From contig NZ_JALBYP010000028.1 of assembly GCF_022678485.1 (NCBI RefSeq), forward strand, positions 62,001-126,000: a stretch of DNA of 64,000 nt, in the 5' to 3' direction. This DNA is from Aliiroseovarius sediminis. GTDB taxonomy: Bacteria; Pseudomonadota; Alphaproteobacteria; Rhodobacterales; Rhodobacteraceae. A program made the position numbers and the translations under genes. Each line of letters starts with the position of its first letter. Position 1 is the first letter of the stretch. The notes under the pieces are model-generated. The model saw only the letters and a list, made by a program, of their open reading frames with translations, searched no databases and was not told where the DNA came from. Shown here one piece after another: positions 28,714 to 37,027 of the stretch.

Positions 28714-29358
28714 ATGACAAACCCTGCTAAATTCTGGGACCGGATTGCCGAGAAATATGCGAAATCCTCGATCCGAAACCCGGATGGATATCATCAAACG
28801 ATGGCGCGCACGCGGTCCTACCTTGGTCCGCAAGACCGCGTGCTGGAGGTCGGCGCGGGCACCGCCACGACCGCGTTGGAATTGGCGCCCTCGGTCGGTC
28901 ATGTGACGATCACCGATGTCGCGCCGCAAATGATCCGGATCGGACAGGAGCGGGCAAAGACGCAAGGCATCAAGAATGTCGAGTTTCACGTGGATGACGC
29001 AAAAGTCGGGGCGCTGACCGGGCCCTTCGATGCTGTTCTGGCCCATAACCTTCTGCATCTGGTCGGTGATCTGCCTGCGACGCTGGATCGCCTGCATGAG
29101 ATATTGAAACCCGGCGGCATCTTCATCTCGAAAACCCTGTGCAAGCCGGTCGGGCGCGGACCGTGGGTTTACTACGTGGCGCGCGCGGTTCTGCCGCTTC
29201 TGCAACTGATCGGCAAGGCGCCGTCCGTGTCCTTCATGACGACCCGGCAGTTAGAGCAGATGATCACCGAGCACGGGTTCGACATTATCGAAAGTGGCCA
29301 TTTCCCCGATCGCGAGCTGCGCCGCTATATCGTAGCACGGCGCGGGCAGGGCACGTAA
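28714..29358 (+). CDS. Class I SAM-dependent methyltransferase
   Basis: A 214-residue methyltransferase. SAM-binding motif I is V-L-E-V-G-A-G-T-A-T-T near residues 43-53, motif II acid T-D-V-A near 69, and the motif IV region F-D-A-V-L-A-H-N-L-L-H near 104. There is no signal or membrane segment, although a hydrophobic stretch near 150 may contact membrane or lipid. The substrate is unknown; the resemblance to UbiE/phospholipid N-methyltransferases is weak inference. Confidence 0.88.
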   Translation: MTNPAKFWDRIAEKYAKSSIRNPDGYHQTMARTRSYLGPQDRVLEVGAGTATTALELAPSVGHVTITDVAPQMIRIGQERAKTQGIKNVEFHVDDAKVGALTGPFDAVLAHNLLHLVGDLPATLDRLHEILKPGGIFISKTLCKPVGRGPWVYYVARAVLPLLQLIGKAPSVSFMTTRQLEQMITEHGFDIIESGHFPDRELRRYIVARRGQGT

Positions 29359-29370
29359 CCTTCCGACCCG

Positions 29371-29403
29371 AAAAAGCAAAACGCCCCGCTAATGCGAGGC
29401 GTT
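29371..29403 (-). terminator. Terminator between methyltransferase and infC
   Basis: AACGCC-c-CGC (29380-29389) pairs with GCG-a-GGCGTT (29394-29403). On the minus strand the hairpin is followed by TTTTGCTTTTT, so it ends the infC transcript. Confidence 0.7.
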
Positions 29404-29427
29404 CCGGGTGTTTCATTCGTCATATAC

Positions 29428-29973
29428 TTACTTGGTAACGGGGCCAATCATCATAACCATCTGACGGCCTTCCATCTTCGGCATGTTTTCGACTTTGCCA
29501 ATCTCTTTCGTGTCAGCGGCAACACGTTGCAGCAGTTCGCGACCAAGGTTTTGGTGCGCCATTTCGCGGCCACGGAACCGCAGCGTCACCTTGACCTTGT
29601 CGCCCGCCTCAAGAAACTTGACCACGTTGCGCATTTTTACGTCGTAATCATGCGTGTCGGTGTTGGGGCGAAACTTGACCTCTTTTACGTCGATGGTCTT
29701 TTGCTTCTTGCGCGCTTCGCTTTCGCGTTTCTGCTGTTCATATTTGAATTTGCCGAAATCCATGATCTTGCACACGGGCGGCGAAGCATTGGGCGAAATC
29801 TCGACCAGATCAAGGCCAGCTTCTTGTGCCATAACCACGGCTTGCGCTGGTGTAACAACGCCGACATTTTCACCATCGGCGCCAATCAGGCGGATTTCGG
29901 GGGCTTTGATACGTTCATTGACGCGCGGGCCGGTGTCACGGGTTGGCGGCGCGTTGTGAGGTCTGCGGGCTAT
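29428..29973 (-). CDS. infC: Translation initiation factor IF-3, probable AUA start
   Basis: IF-3 prevents premature 50S joining and proofreads the start codon on the 30S subunit. N- and C-domains are complete: V-N-E-R-I near residue 18, [11 protein letters not shown] near 76, and the final [10 protein letters not shown]. The family N-terminus [10 protein letters not shown] is preceded by AGAAGGA eight bases before an ATA codon at 29973, and no ATG or GTG fits there. IF-3 genes are known to use rare starts (AUU in E. coli) for autoregulation. In-frame readings reach 30087 but lack homology. Confidence 0.9.
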   Translation of the reverse strand: MARRPHNAPPTRDTGPRVNERIKAPEIRLIGADGENVGVVTPAQAVVMAQEAGLDLVEISPNASPPVCKIMDFGKFKYEQQKRESEARKKQKTIDVKEVKFRPNTDTHDYDVKMRNVVKFLEAGDKVKVTLRFRGREMAHQNLGRELLQRVAADTKEIGKVENMPKMEGRQMVMMIGPVTK

Positions 29974-29997
29974 TGTGTCATTCCTTCTGACGTTTCG

Positions 29998-30027
29998 ATA
30001 ATATTTCGGGCAGAGCGTAAGGCCCAA
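29998..30027 (-). promoter_or_regulatory. Candidate promoter of infC
   Basis: On the minus strand, TTGGGC and TATTAT are spaced by 18 bases, about 25 bases before the infC start. The -10 box is one change from consensus. Nothing else was recognised in the gap 30028-30296. Confidence 0.4.
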
Positions 30028-30296
30028 CCCCGGCTGATTCAACCCGATAAAGCGTTTTTTGCCCGGCGATTGCGTTGTAACCGGCACGTGCGGCGCGCCC
30101 GACAGGTAGGTCCAGCCGCGATTGCGCGCATGTTCGCCGATGGCCGGGGTTTTTTCGAAGGGTTTTCAAGCGGATTGGCGGCTTGACGCGCATCGCGGGG
30201 GTGTCCCCTTGTGCTGTGCGGGCACAACCCTCACATCATTTCTGGATGCCGCGCAGGTCTGCGTGGCGCATGTATGGACAAGTTGAGGATGTCGAC

Positions 30297-30980
30297 ATGA
30301 AGAATAGCACTATTGCACTGGTGATCCTGCTCGTCGCGGTTGTGGGGGGGTATTTCTGGTATAACAGCACCCAGCCAGCGGTCGCCCCGCAAGGCGATGC
30401 GATCACAGAACAGACAAACGCGGCCGAGGACTCCGCCGCCGAACAAGCTGCCGAGGTCGAGGCAGAAGCCGAAGCGGCTGCTGACGCCGCAGCCGAACAG
30501 GCGGCCGAAGCCGAAGCCGCCGCGAAAGAGGCGGCAGATAAAGCTGCGGCCGAAGCCGAAGCGGCTGCACAGGCTGCCGAGGATGCAGCGCAAGACACCG
30601 TGGACGCGGTCGGTGAAGGTCTTGATCAAGCCGGTGAAGCCGTATCAGACGCCATCGATGGGGCGGCGGACTCGATCAAGGATGTGGTGAACGGAGCCAA
30701 CGGCGCGGTCGTACCGGACGCGGGCGCTGACGCGAATGCCGATGCAACCACCGAAGCAGCGCCAGACGCTGACGCGGCCGCCGTTGCCGATACGCAAGCC
30801 GAGGCCGAAGCCCTGACCAAAGAAGGCTTCGACGCCAGCAAGGTTATCGACATGATTGAAAGCTCGTCCTTGGGCGAGGCCGAGAAGACGGGCCTGAAAG
30901 CTGCGGTGGAAGCAGCGGCCCAGAACCCTGCACTGATCGAAGCTGCGATCAATCAGGTCAAGGCTGCGCTGGGCCAATAA
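30297..30980 (+). CDS. Membrane-anchored Ala/Glu-rich coiled-coil protein
   Basis: A 227-residue protein of unknown function. An N-terminal helix (about residues 6-22) anchors it. Residues about 40-105 are almost entirely Ala and Glu with Lys, predicting a long helix or coiled coil facing the periplasm. An Asp/Ala-rich linker follows, then a C-terminal segment with the pattern F-D-A-S-K-V-I-D-M-I. The start at 30297 follows GAGG. A terminator follows the stop. It is divergent from infC. Confidence 0.75.
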   Translation: MKNSTIALVILLVAVVGGYFWYNSTQPAVAPQGDAITEQTNAAEDSAAEQAAEVEAEAEAAADAAAEQAAEAEAAAKEAADKAAAEAEAAAQAAEDAAQDTVDAVGEGLDQAGEAVSDAIDGAADSIKDVVNGANGAVVPDAGADANADATTEAAPDADAAAVADTQAEAEALTKEGFDASKVIDMIESSSLGEAEKTGLKAAVEAAAQNPALIEAAINQVKAALGQ

Positions 30981-31004
30981 GCCACCGGTCATATCAAAAA
31001 GACA

Positions 31005-31037
31005 AACGCCGCGCGGGAAACCGTGCGGCGTTGGTGT
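31005..31037 (+). terminator. Terminator of the Ala/Glu-rich protein gene
   Basis: AACGCCGCGCGG (31005-31016) and CCGTGCGGCGTT (31021-31032) form a hairpin with a GAAA loop, followed by a weak T-rich stretch. Confidence 0.65.
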
Positions 31038-31062
31038 TTATCCACTTACGCAACGCGCTATG

Positions 31063-31089
31063 AAAAAAGGAGGCTGGCCGCCTCCTTTT
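31063..31089 (-). terminator. Terminator of fpr (bidirectional)
   Basis: A perfect stem AAAAGGAGGC (31065-31074) with GCCTCCTTTT (31080-31089). Read on the minus strand it ends in six T. It lies 36 bases after the fpr stop. Confidence 0.75.
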
Positions 31090-31125
31090 CAAGATCCACT
31101 TGTTCCGGTCGATGACCCTCTGAGG

Positions 31126-31980
31126 TCACTCCAGAAACGCCTTTTCAACCACATATTGAGCGGGTTTCGAGTTCGCACCTTCCTCAAGCCCTGCTTCTTC
31201 CAGCAACTCCTTGAGCTCCAGGTTGAAGGGCAGGTTGCCGCAAATCATCGCGCGGTCGTTTTCGGGGCAGAGCGGTTCGATGCCCAGTTCTTCGAACACC
31301 TCGCCCGAGCGGATCAGGTCGGTGATTCGGCCCATTTTGGGGCTCTCTTCGCGCGTCGTGGTCGGGTAGTATTTGATCTTCTTCCAGAAACCGTCGCCTA
31401 TCACCTCGTTCAGAAGCTCATCATCTTTCAACGCCTCGATCAGATTGCGACCATAGGTCAGTTCGCCCACTTCGCGGCAGGTATGGGTGATGATCACCTC
31501 GTCGTAATCCTCATAGGTTTGCGGCTCGCGCAGCAGGGATGCGAAGGGCGCAAACCCGGTGCCGGTCGCGAAGAACCAGATGCGTTTGCCGGGGATCAGC
31601 GCGTCATGCACCAGCGTACCCACGGGCTTGGGACGCAGGATGATCTGGTCGCCTTCTTCGATGTGCTGAAGTTTCGAGGTCAGTGGGCCGTCCGGCACCT
31701 TGATCGAGTAGAACTCCAATTCCTCGTCCCAGCTGGGCGAAGCGATCGAATAGGCGCGCAGAAGCGGTTTTTGCTTTCCGGTTTTAGGGTCCGGATCGCC
31801 CATCAACCCGATCATTACAAACTCGCCAGACCGGAAACGCAGGGTTTGCGGCCGCGTACAGCGAAACCGGAACAGTCGGTCGGTGTAATGCTCGACTTCG
31901 GTTACGGTCTGCGCATCGGGCAGGGTGGGCACGGGTTTCACTTTTGTTTCTGCATCCATTTTCGGCGTCACTTCATTCAT
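31126..31980 (-). CDS. fpr: Ferredoxin--NADP reductase
   Basis: Transfers electrons between NADPH and ferredoxin or flavodoxin through FAD. The 284-residue protein has the FAD-binding R-A-Y-S-I-A-S motif near residue 77, the NADP-binding G-T-G-F-A-P-F near 141, a C-G-N/P-type I-C-G-N-L-P near 248, and the FNR C-terminus V-V-E-K-A-F-L-E. It is the last gene after DUF934 (69-base gap). A likely job is powering the adjacent sulfite reductase. An upstream TTG at 31989 is an alternative start. Confidence 0.94.
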   Translation of the reverse strand: MNEVTPKMDAETKVKPVPTLPDAQTVTEVEHYTDRLFRFRCTRPQTLRFRSGEFVMIGLMGDPDPKTGKQKPLLRAYSIASPSWDEELEFYSIKVPDGPLTSKLQHIEEGDQIILRPKPVGTLVHDALIPGKRIWFFATGTGFAPFASLLREPQTYEDYDEVIITHTCREVGELTYGRNLIEALKDDELLNEVIGDGFWKKIKYYPTTTREESPKMGRITDLIRSGEVFEELGIEPLCPENDRAMICGNLPFNLELKELLEEAGLEEGANSKPAQYVVEKAFLE

Positions 31981-32049
31981 GTGCTTCAACGGGGCAAACG
32001 GCCCCGCCCTTTTTCTGTCTGCGTATATAAAGAGGTTGAGGGGAAGGGT

Positions 32050-32460
32050 CTAGCCAGTCAGTCGCGACCGATAGTCGTAGGCCCGCCAATCTGCACGTGC
32101 CAGCCAGTCTTCTTCGGGTTGGCGTTGGGACAAATCTTCGCTGATCTCGACCTCGTCAAAGCCTGACCGGCGCGCCATGGTGTATTGGTCCGAGATCACA
32201 TGGCCGTGCGCGCGCAGACGTCCCGAGTATCCCAGCAGGCGCAATTGGCGACCCAGCGTGAAGCCACGCCCATCCGCAAAAGATGGAAAGTCGATGCGGA
32301 TCATGTCAACGCCGACCATCAGTTGCGCTAGCGTAGCGGGGTCAATGTCAGACGCAAGATGCAGCCCGCGCGTGTCATTGGCGGCGCGGTCCTCGGGCGC
32401 GGCGAAGCCGTGTTCCCAATCATCATGGGCAAAGCCCGCGTCGGTTACGATTACAGTCAT
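32050..32460 (-). CDS. DUF934 protein, sulfite-reduction-linked
   Basis: A 136-residue protein of the DUF934 family, regularly found with cysI and cysH but without a proven role. Family features here are I-R-I-D-F-P-S-F-A-D-G-R-G-F-T near residue 54 and L-L-G-Y-S-G-R-L-R-A-H-G near 74. The start overlaps the cysH stop by four bases. A longer in-frame reading overlaps cysH and was rejected. Confidence 0.88.
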   Translation of the reverse strand: MTVIVTDAGFAHDDWEHGFAAPEDRAANDTRGLHLASDIDPATLAQLMVGVDMIRIDFPSFADGRGFTLGRQLRLLGYSGRLRAHGHVISDQYTMARRSGFDEVEISEDLSQRQPEEDWLARADWRAYDYRSRLTG

Positions 32461-33197
32461 GCGCTTGCTCCTACTCGCACCATTTTCCCGTCGACAAAGT
32501 GAATGCCGCATTCCGTTTTCTCTGCCCCGCGCCAGCGCCCGGCGCGCGGGTCTTCGCCCGGCTTCACCGGGGACGTGCACGGCGCACAGCCGATCGAGGG
32601 GAACCCACGCCCAACCAACGGATGACGCGGCAGGCGGTTGTTGATCATATAATCGCGTACGTCTTGGGACGCCCAATGGGCCAGCGGATTGACCTTCAGG
32701 CGGTCATCTTCGGCCTCAAAGAATTGCAGGTCGACGCGTTTGCCGCCCTGAAAGCGTTTGCGACCGGTGATCCAGCCGTCAAAACCCGTCAGGGCGTTGT
32801 CCAGCGGCTCGACCTTGCGCAGCTCGCAACAGGCATCGGTATCGGCCAGATGCAGGATGTTGTCGGGATCGCGTTTGAACAGCTCGTTTGCATCCGGATG
32901 CACGACGCGCACGTCAGTCAGGCCAAGCTTTTCTGAAACCTCGACCTGATACTCCAGCGTTTCCTGAAACAGCATTTGCGTATCCAGAAAGATCACCGGA
33001 ACGGTGCGGTCGATGCGCGACACCATATGCAGCAGCACGACGCTTTCCGCACCGAAGCTCGATACCATGGCGAGCGCGCCGATAGTGCTGTCGGTTAAGG
33101 CGCGTTCAATGACGGAAGTGGCCGAATGGTGCTTGTAGCGCGCATTCAGTCCGTCGACCCGCTGGGCGGGGGCGGGAAGGGGGGCTTCAAGCGGCAT
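32457..33197 (-). CDS. cysH: Phosphoadenylyl/adenylyl-sulfate reductase
   Basis: Reduces activated sulfate to sulfite in assimilation. The 246-residue protein has Cys123-Cys124, Cys204-x2-Cys207 and Cys230 in E-C-G-I-H. The two cysteine pairs bind a [4Fe-4S] cluster in the type that uses APS rather than PAPS, so APS reductase is likely. P-loop-like S-S-F-G-A-E-S lies near residue 46. It overlaps cysI by 11 bases and DUF934 by four. Confidence 0.94.
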   Translation of the reverse strand: MPLEAPLPAPAQRVDGLNARYKHHSATSVIERALTDSTIGALAMVSSFGAESVVLLHMVSRIDRTVPVIFLDTQMLFQETLEYQVEVSEKLGLTDVRVVHPDANELFKRDPDNILHLADTDACCELRKVEPLDNALTGFDGWITGRKRFQGGKRVDLQFFEAEDDRLKVNPLAHWASQDVRDYMINNRLPRHPLVGRGFPSIGCAPCTSPVKPGEDPRAGRWRGAEKTECGIHFVDGKMVRVGASA

Positions 33198-34872
33198 TGG
33201 TCTTGGCCTCCCCTAACTGATCTTCAATGGGATAGAGCGCGGCCTTGAACGGCGCTTCGCCCAGACGGCGGAAGGCGTCGATGAAGGTCTCACCGTCGTC
33301 GTCGCGCAGGTCCAGATAGGCCAGCACAAGGCGCTCGATGGCGGGCACAATCTGGTCATAGGCAAATCCCGGCCCGGCGCGTTTGCCGATTACGGTGTCG
33401 GGGCCGGCGTCACCACCAAGAGTGATCTGGTAGTTTTCGACGCCAGCACGGTCGAGCCCAAGAATGCCGATATGCCCCAGATGGTGATGCCCGCAGGCGT
33501 TGATGCAGCCTGAGATCTTGATTTGCAGGTGGCCGATATCGTGTTCGATCTTCAATTCGTCGAAACGTTCGGCGATCTCTTGCGCTACGGGGATCGAGCG
33601 GGCGGTCGCCAGCGCGCAGTAATCCATGCCGGGGCAGGCGATGATGTCCGAGATCAAACCGGCGTTCGCGGTTGCCATGCCGTGTTCACGCAGGGCGGCG
33701 AAAACGGCGGGCAGGTCGGCGCGATGCACATGCGGCAGGATCACGTTCTGTTCGTGGCTGATGCGAATATCACCATGTCCAAAGTGCTCGGCCAGATCGG
33801 CAATCACGCGCATTTGGTCGGCCGAGGCATCGCCTGGCGTCGCCCCATGCGCCTTCATCGAGATCGTGACGATCCCGTAGCCGTCGGCGCGGTGGTCGTC
33901 GACATTGGTATCGCTCCACGACCGGAACAAGGGATCGGCATCGCGGGCGGCGTGGTAGGTGTCGAGCGGTGCCGTCTTGAACGCGGGCGCTTGGAAATTC
34001 GCAGCAATATCGTTGAAATGCTCCTGATCGGCGCCCGAGAAGAGGGGACGCAACTGCGCAAACCGCGTTTCGACCAGCTCGTTGATCTTGTCGATCCCGT
34101 TTTCCATCGTGGTGATCTTGATGCGCGCTTTGAATTTGTTGTCGCGACGGCCCAGCGAGTTGTAGACGCTGACGATTGCCTCGACATAGGGCAGCAGGTC
34201 GGCGCGGGGCAGGAAGTCTTTCAACACCTGACCGACGACCGGTGTGCGGCCAAGGCCGCCACCGACGATGATCTGATAGCCAACCTCGCCCGCGTCATTT
34301 TTCACGATGCGGATGCCGATGTCATGCGCCTTGGTCACGGCGCGGTCGGCTTTTGATCCCGTCACCGCCAGCTTGAACTTGCGTGGCAGGAACTGGAATT
34401 CCGGGTGGTCGGTCGACCACTGGCGCAGAAGCTCGGCGGTCGGGCGGGGGTCTTCGATTTCGTCCGCTGCGGCCCCTGCGAAATGGTCTGCCGTTACGTT
34501 GCGGATCGTGTTGCCCGAGGTCTGGATGGCGTGCATCCCAACGTCAGCCAGCGCGTCCAGCATGTCGGGAATATCGGCCAGGCGGGGCCAGTTGTATTGG
34601 ATGTTCTGACGCGTCGTCCAATGGCCATAACCCTTGTCCCACCGTTCGGAGATCATCGCAAGCTGACGCATCTGGTTGGGGTTCAGCGAGCCATATGGGA
34701 TCGCGACCCGCAGCATATAGGCGTGCAGTTGCAGATAAACGCCGTTCATCAGGCGCAGCGGTTTGAATTCATCCTCGGTCAGCGCGCCCGAGATGCGGCG
34801 CGCGACTTGCGCGCGAAATTGGCTGACACGGTTGCGCACGAAGCTTTCGTCGAAATTGTTGTAATCATACAT
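33187..34872 (-). CDS. cysI: Sulfite/nitrite reductase hemoprotein (assimilatory sulfite reductase)
   Basis: Reduces sulfite to sulfide by six electrons at a siroheme-[4Fe-4S] centre. The 561-residue protein has the cluster cysteines 413 and 419 (C-P-G-M-D-Y-C) and 456 and 460 (G-C-I-N-A-C-G), with the two ferrite-like repeats expected. No CysJ flavoprotein gene is present, so electrons probably come from ferredoxin. The start at 34872 matches the family. It overlaps DUF2849 by eight bases. Confidence 0.94.
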   Translation of the reverse strand: MYDYNNFDESFVRNRVSQFRAQVARRISGALTEDEFKPLRLMNGVYLQLHAYMLRVAIPYGSLNPNQMRQLAMISERWDKGYGHWTTRQNIQYNWPRLADIPDMLDALADVGMHAIQTSGNTIRNVTADHFAGAAADEIEDPRPTAELLRQWSTDHPEFQFLPRKFKLAVTGSKADRAVTKAHDIGIRIVKNDAGEVGYQIIVGGGLGRTPVVGQVLKDFLPRADLLPYVEAIVSVYNSLGRRDNKFKARIKITTMENGIDKINELVETRFAQLRPLFSGADQEHFNDIAANFQAPAFKTAPLDTYHAARDADPLFRSWSDTNVDDHRADGYGIVTISMKAHGATPGDASADQMRVIADLAEHFGHGDIRISHEQNVILPHVHRADLPAVFAALREHGMATANAGLISDIIACPGMDYCALATARSIPVAQEIAERFDELKIEHDIGHLQIKISGCINACGHHHLGHIGILGLDRAGVENYQITLGGDAGPDTVIGKRAGPGFAYDQIVPAIERLVLAYLDLRDDDGETFIDAFRRLGEAPFKAALYPIEDQLGEAKTNAA

Positions 34873-35191
34873 GGGCGGCGGCCTCCAGCTGCGCATGAGC
34901 AATCTGCTTGCCGTGGAAGCGGTTCGATGGCCCTTTGGCGCGGAACGCTTCGCGGAAATGGGTGGGGACGGGACCATTTGGGCCAGCCTTGGCGTCGGCC
35001 AGATAAGCACCAACGGCGATTTCAGGCTGGATCTCGGCCAGTGCAAGCTGCGTGGCAGCCTCGGCCTCATCGTCGATCAACCATGCCATACACATGTCAC
35101 GCACCCAGGCACCATTTTGGGCCAGATAAATCACATCACCTTCGACAAGGTCGTTTGCGGTTACCACTTTGGGGGTGAAGGGGCGGGGCAT
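34865..35191 (-). CDS. DUF2849 protein, first gene of the sulfite operon
   Basis: A 108-residue protein of the DUF2849 family, typical of alphaproteobacterial sulfite reductase operons; function unknown. Recognisable parts are V-V-T-A-N-D-L-V-E-G-D-V-I-Y-L near residue 9 and an E-A-A-T-Q-L-A-L-A-E helix. The start at 35191 follows AAAGGAC. It is divergent from the Lrp-family gene, with 140 bases between. Confidence 0.88.
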   Translation of the reverse strand: MPRPFTPKVVTANDLVEGDVIYLAQNGAWVRDMCMAWLIDDEAEAATQLALAEIQPEIAVGAYLADAKAGPNGPVPTHFREAFRAKGPSNRFHGKQIAHAQLEAAAHV

Positions 35192-35331
35192 GGCCGGTCC
35201 TTTCTTGTTGCGTTCTGGCTGTTTATAGGACAATTTTCTATCCAACAGCGATATGCCGCGCCAGATAAGGAATATTGTTTTGGTTTTTCTGGGTTGCGAA
35301 ACGTATGGACCAAAAGAAGGGGAAAAGCGAA

Positions 35332-35793
35332 ATGTCTGTTCGGCTGGACGAGATTGACCGGAAAATCCTGCGCGAGCTTCAACGCGATGCGGGGCAATCG
35401 TTGGACGTGATCGCCAAGAAAGTCGGGTCATCCAAGACCCCTGTCTGGAACCGGATTCGCAAGTTGCGCGAAGGTGGCGTGATCGGCAAGAACACGATGG
35501 TGATGGATGCCGAAAGCCTTGGGTTCGAGGCGTGTTTCTTTGTCCTGATTCGCACCTCGGAACACGACGCCGATTGGCAAAAGAACTTTTTGAACGCCCT
35601 CATGGCTCGACCGGAAGTGATGGAGGCGCACCGGCTGGCAGGCGAGATTGACTATATCCTGAAAGTCCGCGTCGAGAACGCCCGCGCCTATGACGAGTTT
35701 TATCAGGCGCTGATCTCCGAGGTGAAGATATTCAACGTCACGGCGCTATTGTCGATGGAAGAAATCAAGTTTTCAACCGAGCTTCCGATCTGA
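35332..35793 (+). CDS. Lrp/AsnC family transcriptional regulator
   Basis: A 153-residue regulator with an N-terminal winged helix-turn-helix (D-R-K-I-L-R-E-L-Q, then K-K-V-G-S-S-K-T-P-V-W-N-R-I near 25-40) and a RAM effector-binding domain. It faces the cys operon across a shared promoter region, so it is probably that operon's regulator, sensing an amino acid such as cysteine (inference). The start at 35332 has AAGGGG; an ATG at 35305 is possible. The stop touches the convergent P450 stop. Confidence 0.92.
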   Translation: MSVRLDEIDRKILRELQRDAGQSLDVIAKKVGSSKTPVWNRIRKLREGGVIGKNTMVMDAESLGFEACFFVLIRTSEHDADWQKNFLNALMARPEVMEAHRLAGEIDYILKVRVENARAYDEFYQALISEVKIFNVTALLSMEEIKFSTELPI

Positions 35794-36969
35794 TCACGCG
35801 CTGACCATAAGCGTTTCCAAACCGTGGAAGTGGTAGACATTTCCGAATTTCGGCGGGGCGGTTAGACGCAGGTTCGGGCAACGCTCAAACAGGATGGGTA
35901 GCGCGCGGGTCAGTTCAAGACGCGCAAGTGGCGCGCCGATGCAGAAATGTGCGCCTGCGCCAAACGACGTGTTGGGTTTGCTCGGTCGCTTGGGATCGAA
36001 GATGTCGGGATCGTCCCAAATATCCGGGTCGCGATTGGCCCCGCCAAGAAGCAACCCGATCTTGTCGCCACGCTTCAATTTTTGCCCGTAAAGCACTGTG
36101 TCTTCGTAAACATATCGTGTGAACATATGCAGTGGCGGGTCGAAGCGCAGGGTTTCCTCTATGGTGGCATCGCGCGCTTCTGGGGCTAGGGCTGATGCGG
36201 GTGTCTGCTGCTCTAACAGTGTTTTCACTGCAATCGCCATAGCGTGCACTGTTGCCTCGTGCCCTGCATTCAGCAACAGAATACAGGTCGATATCAGCTC
36301 GTCGCTGGACAGTTTCTCACCCTCTGCTTCTGCTGCGATCAGTTCGGTGATCAGGTCGTCGCGCGGGTCATTGCGACGCTGATCCACATAGTCGCGCATG
36401 AAGGCCACGAAGGCTTCCGTTGCAGCAATTGCCTCATCCTCGACCGCGCGGGTGCGCCGGGCCTGATACATCGAGACCATGGCGTTAGACCATCTGAGCA
36501 GATCATCCGCCATATCTTCGGGCACGCCCAGCAGGCGGCAGATGATGATGACTGGAATGCGCGTCGCAAAGGCGGGCAGCAGGTCGAATTCGCCGCCTGG
36601 AAAGCCGTCGATCAATTGGTGAGACAACGTGTCAATCTCTGGCCCCAGCCCGGCGATGCGACGGCTGGTAAAAGCACGCAGCACCAGTTTGCGCAGGCGC
36701 GTGTGGCGGGGCGCTTCCAGTTCCAGCATGGAATGTGCCTCGACGGCATAAAAGGGGGCGAGGTGGTCGGCAAACTTAAGTTGTTCAACGGGCTCGCGGC
36801 CGAACCTGCGGTCACGCAAAAGTGCGTTCACGGCCCGAAAGCTGACGGCCATTGGCAGGTCGTAATCGTCCCACCAGAAGATATCGCCCCCCGTGCGGGC
36901 GTGATCATAGAACGCATAGGGATTCTGGATGAAGTCGGGGTCTGTAGGGGACTGGGTCAGGTGCAACAT
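35794..36969 (-). CDS. Cytochrome P450
   Basis: A soluble bacterial heme monooxygenase of 391 residues. The heme ligand is Cys343 in F-G-A-G-A-H-F-C-I-G. The I-helix oxygen-activation motif is A-G-H-E-A-T near residue 236, and the K-helix E-E-T-L-R is near 275. No redox partner gene is adjacent and the substrate is unknown. It is divergent from dctB, with only 58 bases between the starts. Confidence 0.94.
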   Translation of the reverse strand: MLHLTQSPTDPDFIQNPYAFYDHARTGGDIFWWDDYDLPMAVSFRAVNALLRDRRFGREPVEQLKFADHLAPFYAVEAHSMLELEAPRHTRLRKLVLRAFTSRRIAGLGPEIDTLSHQLIDGFPGGEFDLLPAFATRIPVIIICRLLGVPEDMADDLLRWSNAMVSMYQARRTRAVEDEAIAATEAFVAFMRDYVDQRRNDPRDDLITELIAAEAEGEKLSSDELISTCILLLNAGHEATVHAMAIAVKTLLEQQTPASALAPEARDATIEETLRFDPPLHMFTRYVYEDTVLYGQKLKRGDKIGLLLGGANRDPDIWDDPDIFDPKRPSKPNTSFGAGAHFCIGAPLARLELTRALPILFERCPNLRLTAPPKFGNVYHFHGLETLMVSA

Positions 36970-37027
36970 CCGCGCATGGTCGTCAAAGCCGCTGGCCTTT
37001 GCAAGCGCAGCTTTCTATTCTTCGGCC

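Noticed and set aside
31981-32010. Hairpin GGGGC-n5-GCCCC with a T-run on the plus strand
   Set aside because: It lies in the fpr leader on the wrong strand for any nearby transcript, so it was not called a terminator.
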